Source: Oscheius tipulae (Eukaryota; Nematoda; Chromadorea; Rhabditida; Rhabditidae). Taken from it: DNA of 64,000 nucleotides. The position numbers and the translations under genes were made by a program. Under the pieces are notes generated by a model that was given only the letters and a program-made list of their open reading frames with translations, was not told the origin of the DNA and searched no databases. Positions 47,118 to 58,360 of this stretch are shown here, piece by piece (the first letter of the stretch is position 1; every line of letters starts with the position of its first letter). The stretch spans positions 6,127,501 to 6,191,500 of the forward strand of contig JASJZH010000002.1 in the NCBI GenBank assembly GCA_037178975.1, written 5' to 3'.

Positions 47118-50100
47118 TCATGAGCAGTCGGGGACATCGACGTAAACGAGACTCAGACCGGCCAGAATGTCCGAGAGGGTCTTGGCAGCTGGATCCTGGT
47201 CCGAGGCCGTCATCTGGCCGAGTGCTTCGCGAATTTGCGGTCCAATGAGATAATCCTGAGCCTTAAATTGATGGAGCTGGTTAAAAAGACTCACATCAAC
47301 ATATTTCTCCAAGATCTCCCTTACGGCCGGTGCGTCTTCCAGCAGTTTTTGTCCGACAGCCGAAGCGGTCAGTCGGAGCTCGTTGTCGTCGTCTTCAAGT
47401 GCACGCTCCAAGACTAAGAGAAGTTTTTCTCGTGTGCTCGGATAGAGCTCGGCCAGAGCGGTCAGGGCCAGGGTTCTGGAAGTAATATGAGAGCTTCGAA
47501 TCCATTTTTGATGAATTATACAGAGAAAATCAATGCTTAGATTTCTGAACTAACTACTTTTTGCGCTTTGTCCCTTCTGTTTGCTGCCAGACCGCGCACC
47601 AACTCTTTTAAAAAGCCAGATAACCGCTTTTGATGCGTAAAAACAGCCAAACCCTAGCTGCTGCCACTTTGCTAACTGATTCAGATAAAAAAGCTAGCCA
47701 ATCTTATCTCTGCTTATCCCTGCTGGGAAAATGACTTTCTAGTTTACTTGGCAAATGGTTCAACTTTGCAGCATATACAGCAGAAGCTCTCTATCTCTCT
47801 CTAAGCACTTTCTTAAAGAGCTACCGTAACCTTCGTTTGTTTTTGTAGGAGTCGGTATTTTCAAACCACCATTTCCTGACATACTGATCACAAGCAATAT
47901 TTTTCTTTTCCATAACAAACTTAAAAAAGACCCACTTTGGCTGCGAGTGAATTCCGTCCCTGATGACTCGTACACACGTCTCCGCCACATCGTCTGGTCG
48001 TTTTCCAAGGAGGCACTTCAAGGCAGCCAGACTGACGTATTCATTCTCGTGGAAGAGCAGATTTTCATCGATTTCAACTAAATTTACCTTATTAGACCAA
48101 ATTGTTAAAAAAAAAAACAACCTAAAATCAGATATGTCGGGACGAAATAAGCCGTTTCCAGGGCCTTTTCCACGATCTCCCAATCGTAATGTGCCTGGCC
48201 TAAATTTTGTATATTTTTTTTTTAAAAAAATTGGCTAACCACTAGGAAATCCCTCGAGAATGATCCTGTGAATTGAACTGGCCAGCTTGGGGCAGATTTC
48301 CTGGCTGAAGAAGCTCGCGTCGTGGGCCGAGATCAGACTCAGTAGGGCTGTGGAATTCTAAATCCTATATTTTTTCATTTTCAAGGAAAACTAACCGCAA
48401 CGGTTTCATGGCAAGTCTCCAGTATATCGGCTATCTGCTCGGCCGGAATCAAGTCGAGAAACAGCTCCAGAAATCTAGAAATTTATCATGTTTTAACTGG
48501 AAAAATATGAAAAGTACCGTTTGAGAAACGTAGCATTGGTTCTCCGACTGTCACAGAGACACGGCTTGATCTTTTCGGTGATATTCTGAAAGCAAGTCGA
48601 TTCACAAGGGATTCAAGTGGTCTCTCAAGCCAACAAAGTCCCACTTGAAGCATGGGTTAGAGACTTTTTTACTTATTACGCAACTGTGCACATAGACGTA
48701 TGTGGTCATAAAACTGGTCAATGGTTTCTGTTAGCCTCATGTATATTTATAGCATAGAAGTAAAGTAAAGTTTCTATCCGGATCAACGGCAGAGATCCTT
48801 AGAGAGCTCAGTGACAAGCTCCTGTGGGTTCTTGCGACGCCGACCGTTGCTTCCCGAGGAGCCGGGTCGCGGGGCATTACGTTGCAAAGCTGCTTAACCT
48901 TTTCTAGGAAAGCGTGTTGCTTATTAGAATAGTCAACTGGACGTGCGAATTTGTCATATTCGTAAACCTAGACCCTTTTGAAGCGTTTGGGACAAAGAAG
49001 AGCAACTCACGAGCTGTCCACTCTCCCTGTTCGGCTCCAGCAAGGTGCACAGCTGATCCAGAGAGCAGTGGCTGAGAAAGAAGTTGTAGGCATCGTCAGT
49101 GAGCGTCTTCGTCAACTCGTATCTGGCCAAATAAAAGTTGGTTGCGAAGGAGGGAAAGGCGGAGAAGAAGCGCTCTGCCTCATCATCGATGGTCCTAAAA
49201 GTCTATTTATTCAAATCAAAAGCAAGATTAACAGATGTTTGGCGAGGAAGGCATAAATCTCCGGGCCGAGTCCTCTTCCAGTCGGATAGCTGGTCAGGAG
49301 ACTGACCAACAGCTTTCGGGGGTCCCATTGGGCGGTAAAGAAGTTGTCGTGGACAGCCGCGATTCGAGCTATGCTGTTCAGGACGTAGGGAGAATCCTGG
49401 AAACTGATAATTTTTTAGGGAACAGATGGTATTTTAGTCAAAATAATCGTTGAAATGAATTTAGGATACTATGGAAGAATTTAAGAACGCGATAGACGAT
49501 ATGGTGGAGGAACGAGACAGTATGACATGCACACAGACAAATCGACACGTAGAACCTACGAAACAGGATAGGAACAGAAACGGGGACTATACAGGAATAA
49601 GCAAGGGGGCTTCTTTGTAGAGCAGACTCTGTTCAACAGAGCGTCTCAATGTCAGAAAAGGTAACAGTGGGAAACATGCGAAGGGAAATATTATTTGTCG
49701 GCTAGAATACATTTACAAGGAGTATGACAAGACAATGCGGCCATCACAGGAAAGAGTTTGATGGCAGCGAGTGACAGAAACTGCTCGAAAAGGATAGTAT
49801 TTAGGAACGGGACACTTGGAGAAAGTAACAGGGACGGGAAGAGAAGAAATAGACCAACTAATAGTTCTCACAGACAAATTTGAATGGAGTAACAAAAAGA
49901 GGCTGTTGAACAACAACTCGACAGTTGGACGAGTAGGAGCCACCAAATGGGACAGTAACAGCAGCACAGAAATCATAAGCAGCACTTTCAACTTCAAAAC
50001 AAGCTGTGGTGCCTCCCGGAACTAGAAAGTTATCGCAACCTGTCTAGTTCTACTGTAAAACGCTCTAATTGTCGAGGCAGAGAAATTTGGAACTTTCGTG

Positions 50101-50603
50101 CTTCAGTGCAAAGTACGAGTATACAAGTTAGGCCGCCGCCCCTTCGGGGCGGTAGCCTAACTTGTTGCGCACCTTGAGGCATATCTACCTTGTCCTTTCC
50201 TCAGCAAAAACGATTGCTAATGACCATTTCTAATCAGTGAAACCCACTTTCCACTCTTTGACTCCACTTTCTATCCCTCAAACCCACTTCCCTTTCACTC
50301 TTTGAACCCATTTTTCCGATTTCTAGACCCAACTGCCTGTCCAAGTATTGCTATCGTCCCTGGGGAGCACAATGACAGTTATATCCTCTGATATCTTTGA
50401 ATTTTGTCCGGTTTCTATTCCCTTCTGTCAGCCTGTACTGGTCCTTCTCTCTCACTTCAACCTGTCCGCATTTTCTGCGCCAGTCGAGCTACCATGGCAG
50501 AAGCAACGTCCTCCCAACGAAGCTATCTCCCAAACTGACGCTTGACTTGCAAACAATTAGTGTGCGCACAAAATAGTGCTCACTAATTGGCAATATTGGC
50601 TTC

Positions 50604-50642
<39 letters not shown>

Positions 50643-51952
50643 GACGCGAGGACAATTTAAAATAGATCTGCACTTTTTAATTGGGGTTTCACGTAATTGC
50701 ACTAACTTGAAAGTTATGGAACAGTTTCGTTGTTTTAGTTTGCAAAAAGAACTAATTGTCGATGCAAAGCGATCAGGACCTTTTGCAACTTCCAGTACAG
50801 AAAGAGACAAAACTTACGGTTAGAATGTCTTTGTTGAAGATATTGGCCAGCACCAGTAGTTTCCCTCGTAGCTCTTCCGAATCCGGGACCCCTTTGAAAA
50901 GCTCCTCGGCCTTGTCCCTCACAAAGACGGTCATCTTGTACGGTATTTCCTCTTCAAATGCCTCCTCGTCGGGAAGCGAGTCCGTAAAGTTGTTGGCAGC
51001 CCATTCCAGCACATCTAATGTACCATTTTAGAATAGTTTTGAGGAAAGGATACCATTCCAGTTTTGCCGAAATGCCAGGCAGGTCCGGCAGAGCCGGAAG
51101 ACGGATCCGATAACTATTGGCGGCCGACGCTGGTAGAGAAAATTGGGTAGCTCGTCGAGAAACTGACTGAAAGGTTCCAAACGACCGTCAAACGTCTGGA
51201 AATGAGGGGGATGTAATCTTTTTAGTCTAAAGGGATGTATCGAGATAAGTTGTTAATAAGAACACAGTCAAATGTTGCCGACAAATGCGCAGATCCTCCT
51301 ACGTCTAGACGAGCAGGTTGACCGCTGCTGCTAACCCTTTGAGAATCTCAACTTTGGTCCAGAATAATTTTCTTTTCATTGAACCGTCCGTGACATAGTG
51401 CGCAAGACTTGGACGTAGCGGAAAGAAGAGTATTGAAGAAGAAACATGAAGAGATTTTCGCCTGTATTGAAATCAAATTTCAGGACGAACGCGGTGCTAT
51501 CATACAAAAAACTCTCGCCTCTGATGATCACAATAGGATCGATTCTTCTAGTTTTTCACCTGATTTGAGACCTCAAATGGTGGTGCTTCTAGCTTGGATC
51601 TACGAATCCATCTATCAAAATTTGTCAAGAAAAAAGAAAAAAACAAACTTGACTCCGAAAGGCCTTCTCCAACAGCCTTAGCACAAAATTCACGTGCATG
51701 CTGCTCTTCGCGAACAGATCATCGTTGACGAGTTCTTCTCGCAGCAGACGGACGAGGTTTTCATCTATTATCTTACTTTACACCAAGAAAAATAGGCAAA
51801 ATACCAGTAAAATCAACGACATCGATCAATTTGTCAACCAGAGTCTCGTCAAAATGATGGGGAAGGATCTCGACGCCTTCCAACTTGGTCAAAAGCAGCC
51901 GAATCTGGGCTGGGACATCGTGATGACTCGTACAGACATCCATCAGGGTCAT
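47118..51952 (-). CDS. Helical-repeat (HEAT/ARM-like) protein of unknown family, 631 aa
   Basis: Fifteen exons splice in frame: 51805..51952, 51649..51764, 51054..51195, 50818..51014, 49233..49396, 49011..49194, 48899..48967, 48518..48585, 48396..48474, 48240..48357, 48122..48199, 47936..48077, 47825..47875, 47295..47475 and 47118..47276. The protein is almost wholly alpha-helical, with repeated leucine-rich pairs (LLRE, LELFLDLIP, LALTALAELYP), as in an alpha-solenoid. No other domain, signal peptide or membrane segment is seen. The 1421-bp intron 49397..50817 holds a hairpin and a microsatellite. The ATG is 6 nt after an AG, and the gene lies 158 bp downstream of the GPX stop, on the same strand. 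Function cannot be stated. Confidence 0.88.
50123..50165. repeat. Very stable GC-rich hairpin with a TTC/TTCG loop
   Basis: The arms ACAAGTTAGGCCGCCGCCCC and, inverted, ACAAGTTAGGCTACCGCCCC give 20 bp with two mismatches around a 3-nt loop (or a CTTCGG tetraloop). It lies in an AT-rich intron. Confidence 0.9.
50603..50642. repeat. (CAGA)10 tetranucleotide microsatellite
   Basis: Exactly ten CAGA units in the large intron of the helical-repeat gene. Confidence 0.97.
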
Positions 51953-52110
51953 CCCGGACTCATTTTATCGATAATTCGGGTCAGAAGATGGTATTTTGTC
52001 ATGTAAAACTACAAAAATAAGACAAAGAAAAAAAACAAATGAAAGCGTTCAGGTTTATTAACATTTTACTGTGTACAACCGGCCATTTTATGAGGGAGAA
52101 AACTAAATTT

Positions 52111-53891
52111 TTACAGCTTGGCCTCCTGCTTCAGAGCGGCCTCGATGTCCTTGATCATGGTTTTCGGCTCGTCATTCGGGGCTAAAAATTTATGGATTTT
52201 TCAAATTAAATGAAACGAACCGAAGCGTTTGATGACCTTGCCATTTCTGTCAACCAGAAACTGAAATTTGATAATTTGAAAAGTGGAAAAAGGAAAAAAA
52301 ACCTTGGTAAAGTTCCACTTGATGGCGTCGAAGAGCAGACCGTGCTGTTCGCTCTTGAGATAATCGTAGAGCGGATCGGCTGCCTTGCCGTTGACGTCTA
52401 TCTTGCTGTAGAGGTCCGGGTTGAATTGGTACTTGTCTTTCACGAAGTTCTTGATATCGAGATCACATGAGGGCTCCTGCAAAAGCGGGTTTTTAGAGGG
52501 ACAATGTGGTACATTTCAAAACAGTAATTTAGCTACTAACCAGCCTTTGACCTTGGGTTAGAATTGATCACAGGCGGCTGCGCCGCTTCCCTAGTTGCAC
52601 TTTCCCCCGCAGCTGGCTTGTCCCCTTGTCTCTTGACATGAAATAACGGATATTAGTGTTGACAGGCAATTGTGCGGACACCATGATAGAGACAGACAGA
52701 CGGACACCATTGCGCTTTAGTAGTATTAAGAAAGATATTGTATTCGAAAACAATAGAGCTTTTGAAGAAAAGGAGCTAAGGGGAACAAGCTCTTCTCTGG
52801 AATACTTGAAAAACTCAAAAGTGGCTCATATTTTTGAAGTTATGGCTGTATTTTGGCTTCTGAAGAAACAGCTACTCCTCGAGCATCAACCAAACGGAGA
52901 CAATGTGGGCTACAAAGAACAGCTATTGAGACAACGTCAGCTGGACGTTTCGACTAGGAAATTTCAAGTTTCAAAATGGGCCCTTCCTGGAGAATCTATC
53001 TGGTAAGAAGAGTTATGTAAAGTAAAGGAAATAACTGCTTCTCTCCAGAAAAACTTGCTAGACTCTGCAGGTGGGAAGGTAAATCAAGAGAGGCGGCTGC
53101 ATTATCTCCAAGAGACCTAACTTGTGACAGTACGAACAAAGACATTCAATCTACTATCAACCATTTACTAAAAGCTCTAATATACGACTTTTTCTGACTT
53201 TCCGATGTTCTGCAAAGTCGTAGAGCAGGTCACAAGTTTGCAGAACATCGAAAAGTCAGAAAAAGTGGTCTTGACCCTCGAAAAACGCGAATACGTAATT
53301 GTTGTGTATTTCTTACGAAAGGAGGTGCTCCTATTAGAAGAAATATGATAGATACGCTTTCAGACAATCGAATTAGGTTCAGAAGTTTTTGGCGATAAGA
53401 TATGGTCATCTCGAAACTACTGGTACAAGAGGCAGAAAGATACAAGATTTCGGACCGAATACGAGCTATATGCCACTTTCTGACTCATGCTTTTCGATAT
53501 TTTTCTATGTTCAATAAAGTAAGTTCTTTTAAACTCTTTGACTACCTAATAAGTTTTCCTATAAAAAAGCTTAAGAAACAAACCTGTCCTCCAAACTGAT
53601 TGCACGGGAAGGCGGCGACCTCGAGACCCTGAGACTTGTACTTGTCCAGGAGCTCCTTCAGCTGCGTGTAATTGGGGCCGGTGTAACCGCATTCCGAGGC
53701 CACATTAACCACAATCACCACCTTTCCTCTATATTCGAGTTATTCAACAAGAATAGACAATAAACCAACTTGTACTTGTCTCCGAGGTTGACCTGCTGTC
53801 CCTCGTTGTCCTTGACGTTGAAATCATAGAATTTGGAAGCCATTCTAGCCGGCAAGTTGAGAATTCGACGAGCTGCAAGCATGGGCATCAT
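52111..53891 (-). CDS. Glutathione peroxidase, cysteine type
   Basis: Five exons (53770..53891, 53584..53728, 52303..52476, 52221..52260, 52111..52181) give 183 aa. The catalytic residue is Cys54 in [10 protein letters not shown], not selenocysteine. [11 protein letters not shown] and the tetrad's Trp/Asn (KWNFTKF) are intact. It reduces hydrogen peroxide and lipid hydroperoxides. Two in-frame starts are possible: ATG at 53891 gives an Arg/Leu-rich leader ([17 protein letters not shown]) that could be mitochondrial, and an internal ATG gives MASKFYDF. The 1107-bp intron (52477..53583) holds a strong hairpin. The start is 3 nt after GCTCCCAG. It lies 146 bp downstream of the RBM28 stop. Confidence 0.95.
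53187..53266. repeat. 80-nt hairpin with about 30-bp arms, in GPX intron
   Basis: Left arm ACTTTTTCTGACTTTCCGAT plus GTTCTGCAAA; right arm is the inverted version with one mismatch, around a 21-nt loop. It is the longest member of the dispersed palindrome family and resembles a small-RNA hairpin in size. Confidence 0.85.
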
Positions 53892-54037
53892 TTTCTGGGA
53901 GCGAACATGCAGGGTTTGGGGACAAAAATAAAGGTAATTTCGAGGAAAAACTCCGTATTTTTAGATGAAATTTGAAGAAGGTGACAACAACTTCAATAAA
54001 CTCTCAACAGAAACAACGCAACAATAACAATGAAATT

Positions 54038-57000
54038 TTAAGACGACAGGGCGAGATATTTTGTCAGGGTCTTCTTGGCCGACTTCTTCTTCTTCGGAGC
54101 TTCGACCTGACCGCTGTTCTTGTCTTTCTGCACCATTTTTATGAGATTTTAAGCCAAAAAATTGGTACCTTGATGAGACCGAGCTTCTTCTTCTTGTTCT
54201 TGCTCATATTGCGATGACGCATTTTCTTGCCAAGGAACTTCGGGAGGACCTTCATGCCCGACATGTGAATCTTTCCAATCGATTCCTGGACCTGCTTCCG
54301 AACCTTCTCGTTTAGCTGCTTCGGGTTGACCTTCTCGCCCTTCGACTGGGCCATTCGGCGCTCCTGAAAAGGTCCAATTTAGTGATTTTACGTCTAATTC
54401 AGTCGGTCAGGTTTATTTCCCATCAATTTTCTGATATTCATATCCCCGCCATACTGTACTTTAAAAAGATTTAGGTGCCAAATATTTTAGTTCAAATGAC
54501 AGGCCAATTTGTAGGTTTTTCGTGGGGTTTGTTGCGATAATCTCGTTATTAGATCTCTAGTTTGACCTGTTTCTGACTACGAAACTCACTTTAACGTTAC
54601 ACAACAGTGCAGCGAATAAGTGACGTTTTGAGATGACGTCGTAAAGATAACACTATATACATGGTTTTGAACTGGAAATCGAAGCGACGTTGAGAGGCTT
54701 GGAAAATACATTGAACGAAAGTCTCGAGTGATGTTATTGTGCCAAATGGTAATATTTTGAGCTTCATCTTTTGTAACAGGAGGTCTGCAATTTGCTAACA
54801 GTGCTGTAAAGAGGGAAAAGACGAGCGATTGAATAGCTCAAAGTTGTTGGGAAACAATATTACGTGAGATTACAGAGGCATTGGAAAGCTGAGTCACCAT
54901 TTTTTGATCAACTTCTATCAGGAATGCCCTCTACCGCTATCGGAAGATATCTTTGTGACCGTCATACAGAGGAAAAGGAGTCTATTACACTAGCAAAAAG
55001 TAGCAGCAAACCTTTCGAACATTACTATGAGCAAAGTATGACCACAGAATAGGTTGTGTTGGTAGACAAGTCGCCTAGGCAGAGGTTGACAACAAAGTTG
55101 TGGGTTCTAGACAGACTACTAGCCTTATAAAGGGGTTTCCCCCTCGACAATAACATGTATTTTCGAATAACCAAACGATCAATACGAGCCTGGTAAACAA
55201 ACAGCTTACCTTGGCCTGAAGCGCGCTGATATTCTCGATGGAGAACTCGACGATCGGTCTCTTCTCGTTGCTGAACGTCTTAGCATTGTTGTTGAGTTTC
55301 TGCAGACAGTTCAGGGCGTGCGTGTGCTCCTTGAAGGCGACAAAGCCGAAGCCCTTCGACTTGGGCTCTCCCTAAAAACTTGATTCAATCAGAAAAAACA
55401 GATTAACAGACCTTGGCATTGAGTCGTTCCGTGTCCTTCCAAATACGGCTCTCGTTGACAAAGGCACCCGCTCCTCCAGCCTCTCTGGAATATTCGAATC
55501 AACTTGTTTACTAGCTTTTTCTCGCGTGGCGCGTAACGCGCTGCGGCACCATTTTCAAAAGTTGTTATGACATAAGGGCGACCTGGCGAAATGTGTGCCT
55601 TTGCACCCTCTCATTGCAGATGTTGTTTTGCTCAGGATGTGGTCTATGACCCCCGTGAGGGAGTACTGTAACTGGACAAATGGACTCACTTGCATATCTC
55701 GCGCAGCTTGGCATCCGTCATTTTAGGCGGCAGATTATGTACGACGAGGCGGAGCGGAGAGACGAACCTGGAAGAAGCATAATTGTGCTTTGGAATCATT
55801 GTAAAACGCCTAGTATCAGACAACTAAACAAGGAGACACAGAAATGGACAGCAGTTAACCTAACCAAAGTGACAAAGCCTAATAGCATGGGTAGATTGGA
55901 ATAGCAAGGGACGAAAGATTCAAGTTGAGACATTCCGTTTTACTGGGCTGACAGTCTCCATGACAAATTGTGAAACAGAAGCCAAGACAGGCGGTAAGTG
56001 TGACAGACTATTCCTGACAGGCAATGAGCTGGTTGACAAGACAACCGCACGAATCGGATGACATTAAAAAGAACCGTTTGAAAGGGAAAGAAGGACAGAG
56101 ATAACACAGTAGATCGATCGACTGCCAGGCAACCGGACAGAAATTAAGTCAGAGTATAGGACTACCGAGGAACTTGTTCAAATTGTAAGGATAAGAGGGA
56201 GACAAATGCACGCCGACAAAGTAGTAGTCAAACTAGTGAATACATAAAAAACGTAGCAAAAGCCCACATGTGTAAATTTTCCAGTTTTTTCCTCGTGACC
56301 TCGGCGAGTCTCTGTCGTTTTGCGGCGTCTTCTTGGCTCATTCCGGCCGCTGCCGATGTGCCCTCACGGATCAGACTGAAGCGCAGAAGACGGAGGTTTC
56401 TGTTGTCCGAAGGAACCTGAGATTTTTGTTCAAAACCGCGAAACATAATTTACCTTCTTGTGGGCCTCCTTCTCAATCTCTCCGGCCCTCTCCTTCGGAA
56501 TAGCTGGGATAGCGTTGATTGTACGGCCATCTATGATGAATTCCTGATTCTCCGCGGCTGCTACGGCTTTGGCAGCTTCTTCTTTGGACGAAAAGTGGAC
56601 GAAGGCGGTTCCTGAATCAAATTTAGGCATATAGGAAAGCAAGAATACCTTTAGAATGACCACTATCTTTGAATTTGCAAATAATGGCCAGTTCGACGGA
56701 TCCAAACTTTGAGACCTCCTCCTTCAGAGCCTCTTCTGTTGTCTCAAAGCTGAGATTGCGGAGGAAGACGACCCGTTCTTCTTCAATTGCCGTATCCAGT
56801 CGAGTCTTTTTCTTTTCCTGAATCGGCCTCTTCTTTTTCTTGCCATCCTCTTCTTCTTCTTCTTCATCCCCCTCTTCGTCACTGTCCGTCTCCTCGTCCG
56901 ATTCCTCCTCCTTCTTCTTGTCTTCCTTCTCCTCCTTCACCGCCGACTTAATATTCTTCTTTTCTGAAATTTGTTGCAATTTTCTCGGAACAATGAATCA

Positions 57001-58360
57001 GAGATCAGCACGAGCTATTTTTCTCCGCTCCGAAAAAAAACTCAGACCTTACGTCAGGACTTATCACGCCCATCTTTGTGTGTAACAAAAAGTTTTGTTG
57101 AGGATTGTTAATTAGCAAAGTTGTTCGTTTCGTCAGTTTTGGTCGGATCAAAAGTCAAACAACAATAGATATCAAAAGCGCTTTGTCAGTTCTGCCTAGA
57201 CAATCTATATGAAAACGAGCAAGATACATAATTGGAATGACAGGCTCAGTTGAAAGGGAAGATGGGGTGTAATGCCAAATTGACATGAAATTGTCAGGAG
57301 ATCAGACACAAGGGTAGAAAAGGCAGAACAAGAAATCAACATGGAGCGGATAAGGGAACAAGAGGTGAACCGCATCAGAAGTAGGTAACTCATTTTGTGG
57401 AAAAGCTAGCCCGAAGAGTCAGACCAGTTTTGTCAGCTTATAAGTGTCTAGTCTGGCTAGTCTGATTGGAAGATATGAAAGTCACAGGGCCCTAAGCAAG
57501 ATGGGAAGAAAGAAGTTGAAACTGACACGATCCTGAGATGAACAAAAAAATTTCTTTCGACAATAAAAGCTGTCGTAAACGACTAGCCAAATCATGAGCT
57601 CCGCCAGAAAAAGGTGTGAGAACCAACCTTCGTGAGCATTAGTCTCGTAGGTGTCCTTGTCCAGAGCCCAATCGGCAGCTACCATCCTTCCAAGGAACTT
57701 ATTGTTGTTGAAATATTCACGGGCTTTGTCGGCAGCCTCGCGGGTTTTGAACTGAATGAAACAGAAGCCGGCGCATCTATTTTATGTCAAGATCGGAAAA
57801 AAGGATTAGAGCTTACCTCCCCTCCATTTTCTTCGAGGGCGGCACGACAATTTCCGAAAATGGGCCGAAATTGGAGCAAATGTTCTGGAGATCTTCGCGC
57901 GTCGTCTTGAAGGGAAGATTGCGAACGATCATACGGAACTGCTTCAACTTGGCGTCCTTGTAGTAGTCCTTGGCTCGTTTCTTCTGCTCTGTTTCCTCTA
58001 GAACCGAGAAAATCACAAAAATGGATTGAAATCAGTACCTTTCTCTGTATATGTGTCCCCTTTTTCAGTCTGTTCCTTTTTCTCCTCCGAATCGCCAGTT
58101 TCTTCACTCCGATTGAAACCATTCCTTTGGAAATTGCGGTCATTTCCTCGAGAAAACTTGGCTCGTGGCTCTCCCGAACGAGTACCGTCTCTTCCCGCGT
58201 CTCGTTTACCCGTATTTCTATTGGAAAAGTTTCCTAAAACCATAATTTATCGGGAAATACAAGAAAACTGACTGTCGCCCTTAACATTCATACTGAACGA
58301 GGTCGTTTCCTCGTCTTCAGTGTCGAAATACCGCCTGGTCTTCCTCTGGAAGGCGGCCAT
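54038..58360 (-). CDS. RBM28: RBM28/NOP4 nucleolar RNA-binding protein
   Basis: Twelve exons (58273..58360, 58039..58233, 57817..57997, 57628..57776, 56649..56963, 56454..56611, 56268..56416, 55690..55764, 55412..55484, 55210..55371, 54169..54363, 54038..54127) give 609 aa. After an N-terminal basic and glutamate-rich part come three RRMs: about 113-190 (MIVRNLPFK, AGFCFIQF), about 270-345 (VVFLRNLSFE, TAFVHFSS) and about 412-500 (LVVHNLPPKM, GFGFVAF), then KRPIVEFSIE, a family block. An acidic stretch of about 60 residues separates RRM1 and RRM2; the tail is Lys-rich. NOP4/RBM28 acts in large-subunit rRNA maturation. The ATG is 3 nt after TTACTTTCAG. Confidence 0.96.

Noticed and set aside
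50603-50642. CRISPR-like array
   Set aside because: The repeat is a plain CAGA microsatellite without spacers; the genome is eukaryotic.
53584-53728. Selenocysteine glutathione peroxidase
   Set aside because: The catalytic codon is TGC (Cys), so no SECIS element is needed.
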